This document shows, piece after piece, positions 4,479 to 5,332 of a stretch of DNA of 5,332 nt. This DNA comes from Dehalococcoidales bacterium (GTDB lineage Bacteria; Chloroflexota; Dehalococcoidia; Dehalococcoidales; UBA2162). The position numbers and the translations under genes are program-made. The notes beneath the pieces were generated by a model that was not told the DNA's origin, made no database searches, and saw only the letters and a program-made list of their open reading frames with translations. The DNA is taken from positions 776,837-782,168 of the forward strand of contig CP070645.1 of the NCBI GenBank assembly GCA_020354275.1, in the 5' to 3' direction. Positions within the stretch are counted from its first letter, which is position 1. The number at the start of each line of letters is the position of its first letter.

Positions 4479-5332
4479 GTCAGGGCAAGAGGAGTCTGGT
4501 CACCATAGATGACCTGTCTAATGACGATATTGAGTCAGTGTTTAACCTGGCTGATGTGATGTCGGAAGCTATTGATAAGCAGTCCGGTCTTAGCAGGGGG
4601 AAGATCATGGCCAGTCTGTTTTTTGAACCCAGCACCAGGACGCGGCTTTCGTTCGAGACGGCAATGCACCGGCTTGGTGGTAATGTCATTACCGCTGCTG
4701 ATGTTGGATCGACCTCACTCTCCAAGGGAGAAAGCATTGCCGACATGGCCAGGGTGGTGGGCAGTTATGCCGATATCATTGTTATACGCCATCCCTGGGA
4801 GGGGGCGGCCAAGGTAGTTGCTGACTACGCCGGTGTTCCGGTGATAAATGCCGGTGACGGGAGCCACGAGCACCCCACACAGACCCTGTGTGACCTTTAT
4901 ACCATCAAGAAGGAGAAGCAGACCATCAGGGGACTGAGGATCTCTCTATGGGGAGACCTGAAACACGGACGGACAATACACTCGTTGACCTATGCCTTAG
5001 CCAGGTTCGGTGCTGCTATCCTCTTCCGGCCTGTACCAGGCCTGGAACTCCCGGAGTATGTTGTCCGAAAGCTGACCAGCGAGTATGGTGGTGAGTTACA
5101 GAGGTACGATACTATCGACCAGGCCAAGCAACCCGGTTCATTTCCGCTGAATGCAATATATGTGACACCCAGCAGCCCGCATCAGTTAGCAATGATGCCT
5201 GATGTCAGCATGGAGGTTGAGCTGAAAGCAGGCGTTGATGCCCTTTATGTCACCCGTTTGCAGAAAGAGCGGTTGACTGCAGGGGATGATGCGGAAGGGG
5301 TGGTAGCGGAATACCCCATGGTGGATAAAAAA
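4475..5332 (+). CDS. pyrB: Aspartate carbamoyltransferase catalytic chain (3' end outside window)
   Basis: PyrB (EC 2.1.3.2, cytosolic) joins carbamoyl phosphate and L-aspartate to make N-carbamoyl-L-aspartate, the first committed step of pyrimidine synthesis. The 286 visible codons are open to the window edge. Seen: LFFEPSTRTRLSFE (48-61, carbamoyl-phosphate site STRT at 53-56), STSLSKGES (79-87, with K84), IRHPWEGAA (104-112), NAGDGSHEHPTQTLCDL (125-141), WGDLKHGRT (159-167) and LYVTRLQKER (257-266). The last 25-30 residues, including the expected HPLPR region, lie beyond the window. Between TIDQ (213-216) and R261 there are about 33 more residues than in E. coli PyrB as I recall its sequence. 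The ATG overlaps the pyrR stop as ATGA, with GGTGA (4464-4468) upstream, so translation is probably coupled to pyrR and shares its RNA control. No pyrI is visible. Confidence 0.95.
   Translation, partial: MSQGKRSLVTIDDLSNDDIESVFNLADVMSEAIDKQSGLSRGKIMASLFFEPSTRTRLSFETAMHRLGGNVITAADVGSTSLSKGESIADMARVVGSYADIIVIRHPWEGAAKVVADYAGVPVINAGDGSHEHPTQTLCDLYTIKKEKQTIRGLRISLWGDLKHGRTIHSLTYALARFGAAILFRPVPGLELPEYVVRKLTSEYGGELQRYDTIDQAKQPGSFPLNAIYVTPSSPHQLAMMPDVSMEVELKAGVDALYVTRLQKERLTAGDDAEGVVAEYPMVDKK

Noticed and set aside
4480..4817. Short open frames on both strands within the start of pyrB
   Set aside because: Conserved carbamoyltransferase motifs prove the frame beginning at 4475; the others are shadows.
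1..5332. Mobile element, toxin-antitoxin, defence system or CRISPR array
   Set aside because: No transposase, integrase, terminal repeats, small paired toxin-like genes or regularly spaced repeats were seen; every sizeable gene belongs to a housekeeping metabolic family.

Overview
This 5.3-kb window looks like ordinary chromosome from an anaerobic-type bacterium. The Chloroflexota, class Dehalococcoidia, are my best guess, at moderate confidence. The guess rests on family resemblance recalled from memory (a split MaoC/SDR acyl-CoA module, a PyrR-controlled pyrR-pyrB pair, an unusual PyrB) and not on a marker gene. Base composition is mixed: coding regions are balanced to slightly GC-rich, and the divergent intergenic region at about 3610-3815 is strongly AT-rich. 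There is no sign of phage, transposon, CRISPR, tRNA or rRNA.

Layout. (1) Bases 1-1419, plus strand: the C-terminal part of an adenine deaminase, then a COG1926-type predicted phosphoribosyltransferase, 30 nt apart and probably one purine-salvage transcript. (2) Bases 1452-1492: a perfect 11-bp inverted repeat that can terminate transcription from both sides, between convergent genes. (3) Bases 1520-3592, minus strand: a three-gene acyl-CoA operon with a non-catalytic-type MaoC-like subunit, a catalytic-type MaoC hydratase and an SDR dehydrogenase. A near-consensus promoter (TTGACA, 17 bp, TAGAAT) lies just upstream. Together the three proteins would do what the hydratase-2 and (R)-3-hydroxyacyl-CoA dehydrogenase domains of multifunctional enzyme type 2 do in one chain. 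(4) Bases 3739-5332, plus strand: a promoter, a well-formed PyrR-responsive RNA leader, pyrR, and pyrB. pyrB overlaps pyrR by 4 nt and runs off the window end.

The most informative element is the pyr leader. It carries the conserved PyrR-binding loop, an 11-bp alternative helix, and a 10-bp hairpin that buries the pyrR Shine-Dalgarno sequence and has only a weak U-tract. This points to control of translation initiation, with or without transcription termination. I found no evidence for a wholly new system. The less routine points are the form of this switch, a segment of about 33 extra residues in PyrB that echoes an adjacent motif, and an Ala/Arg-rich insertion in the SDR.
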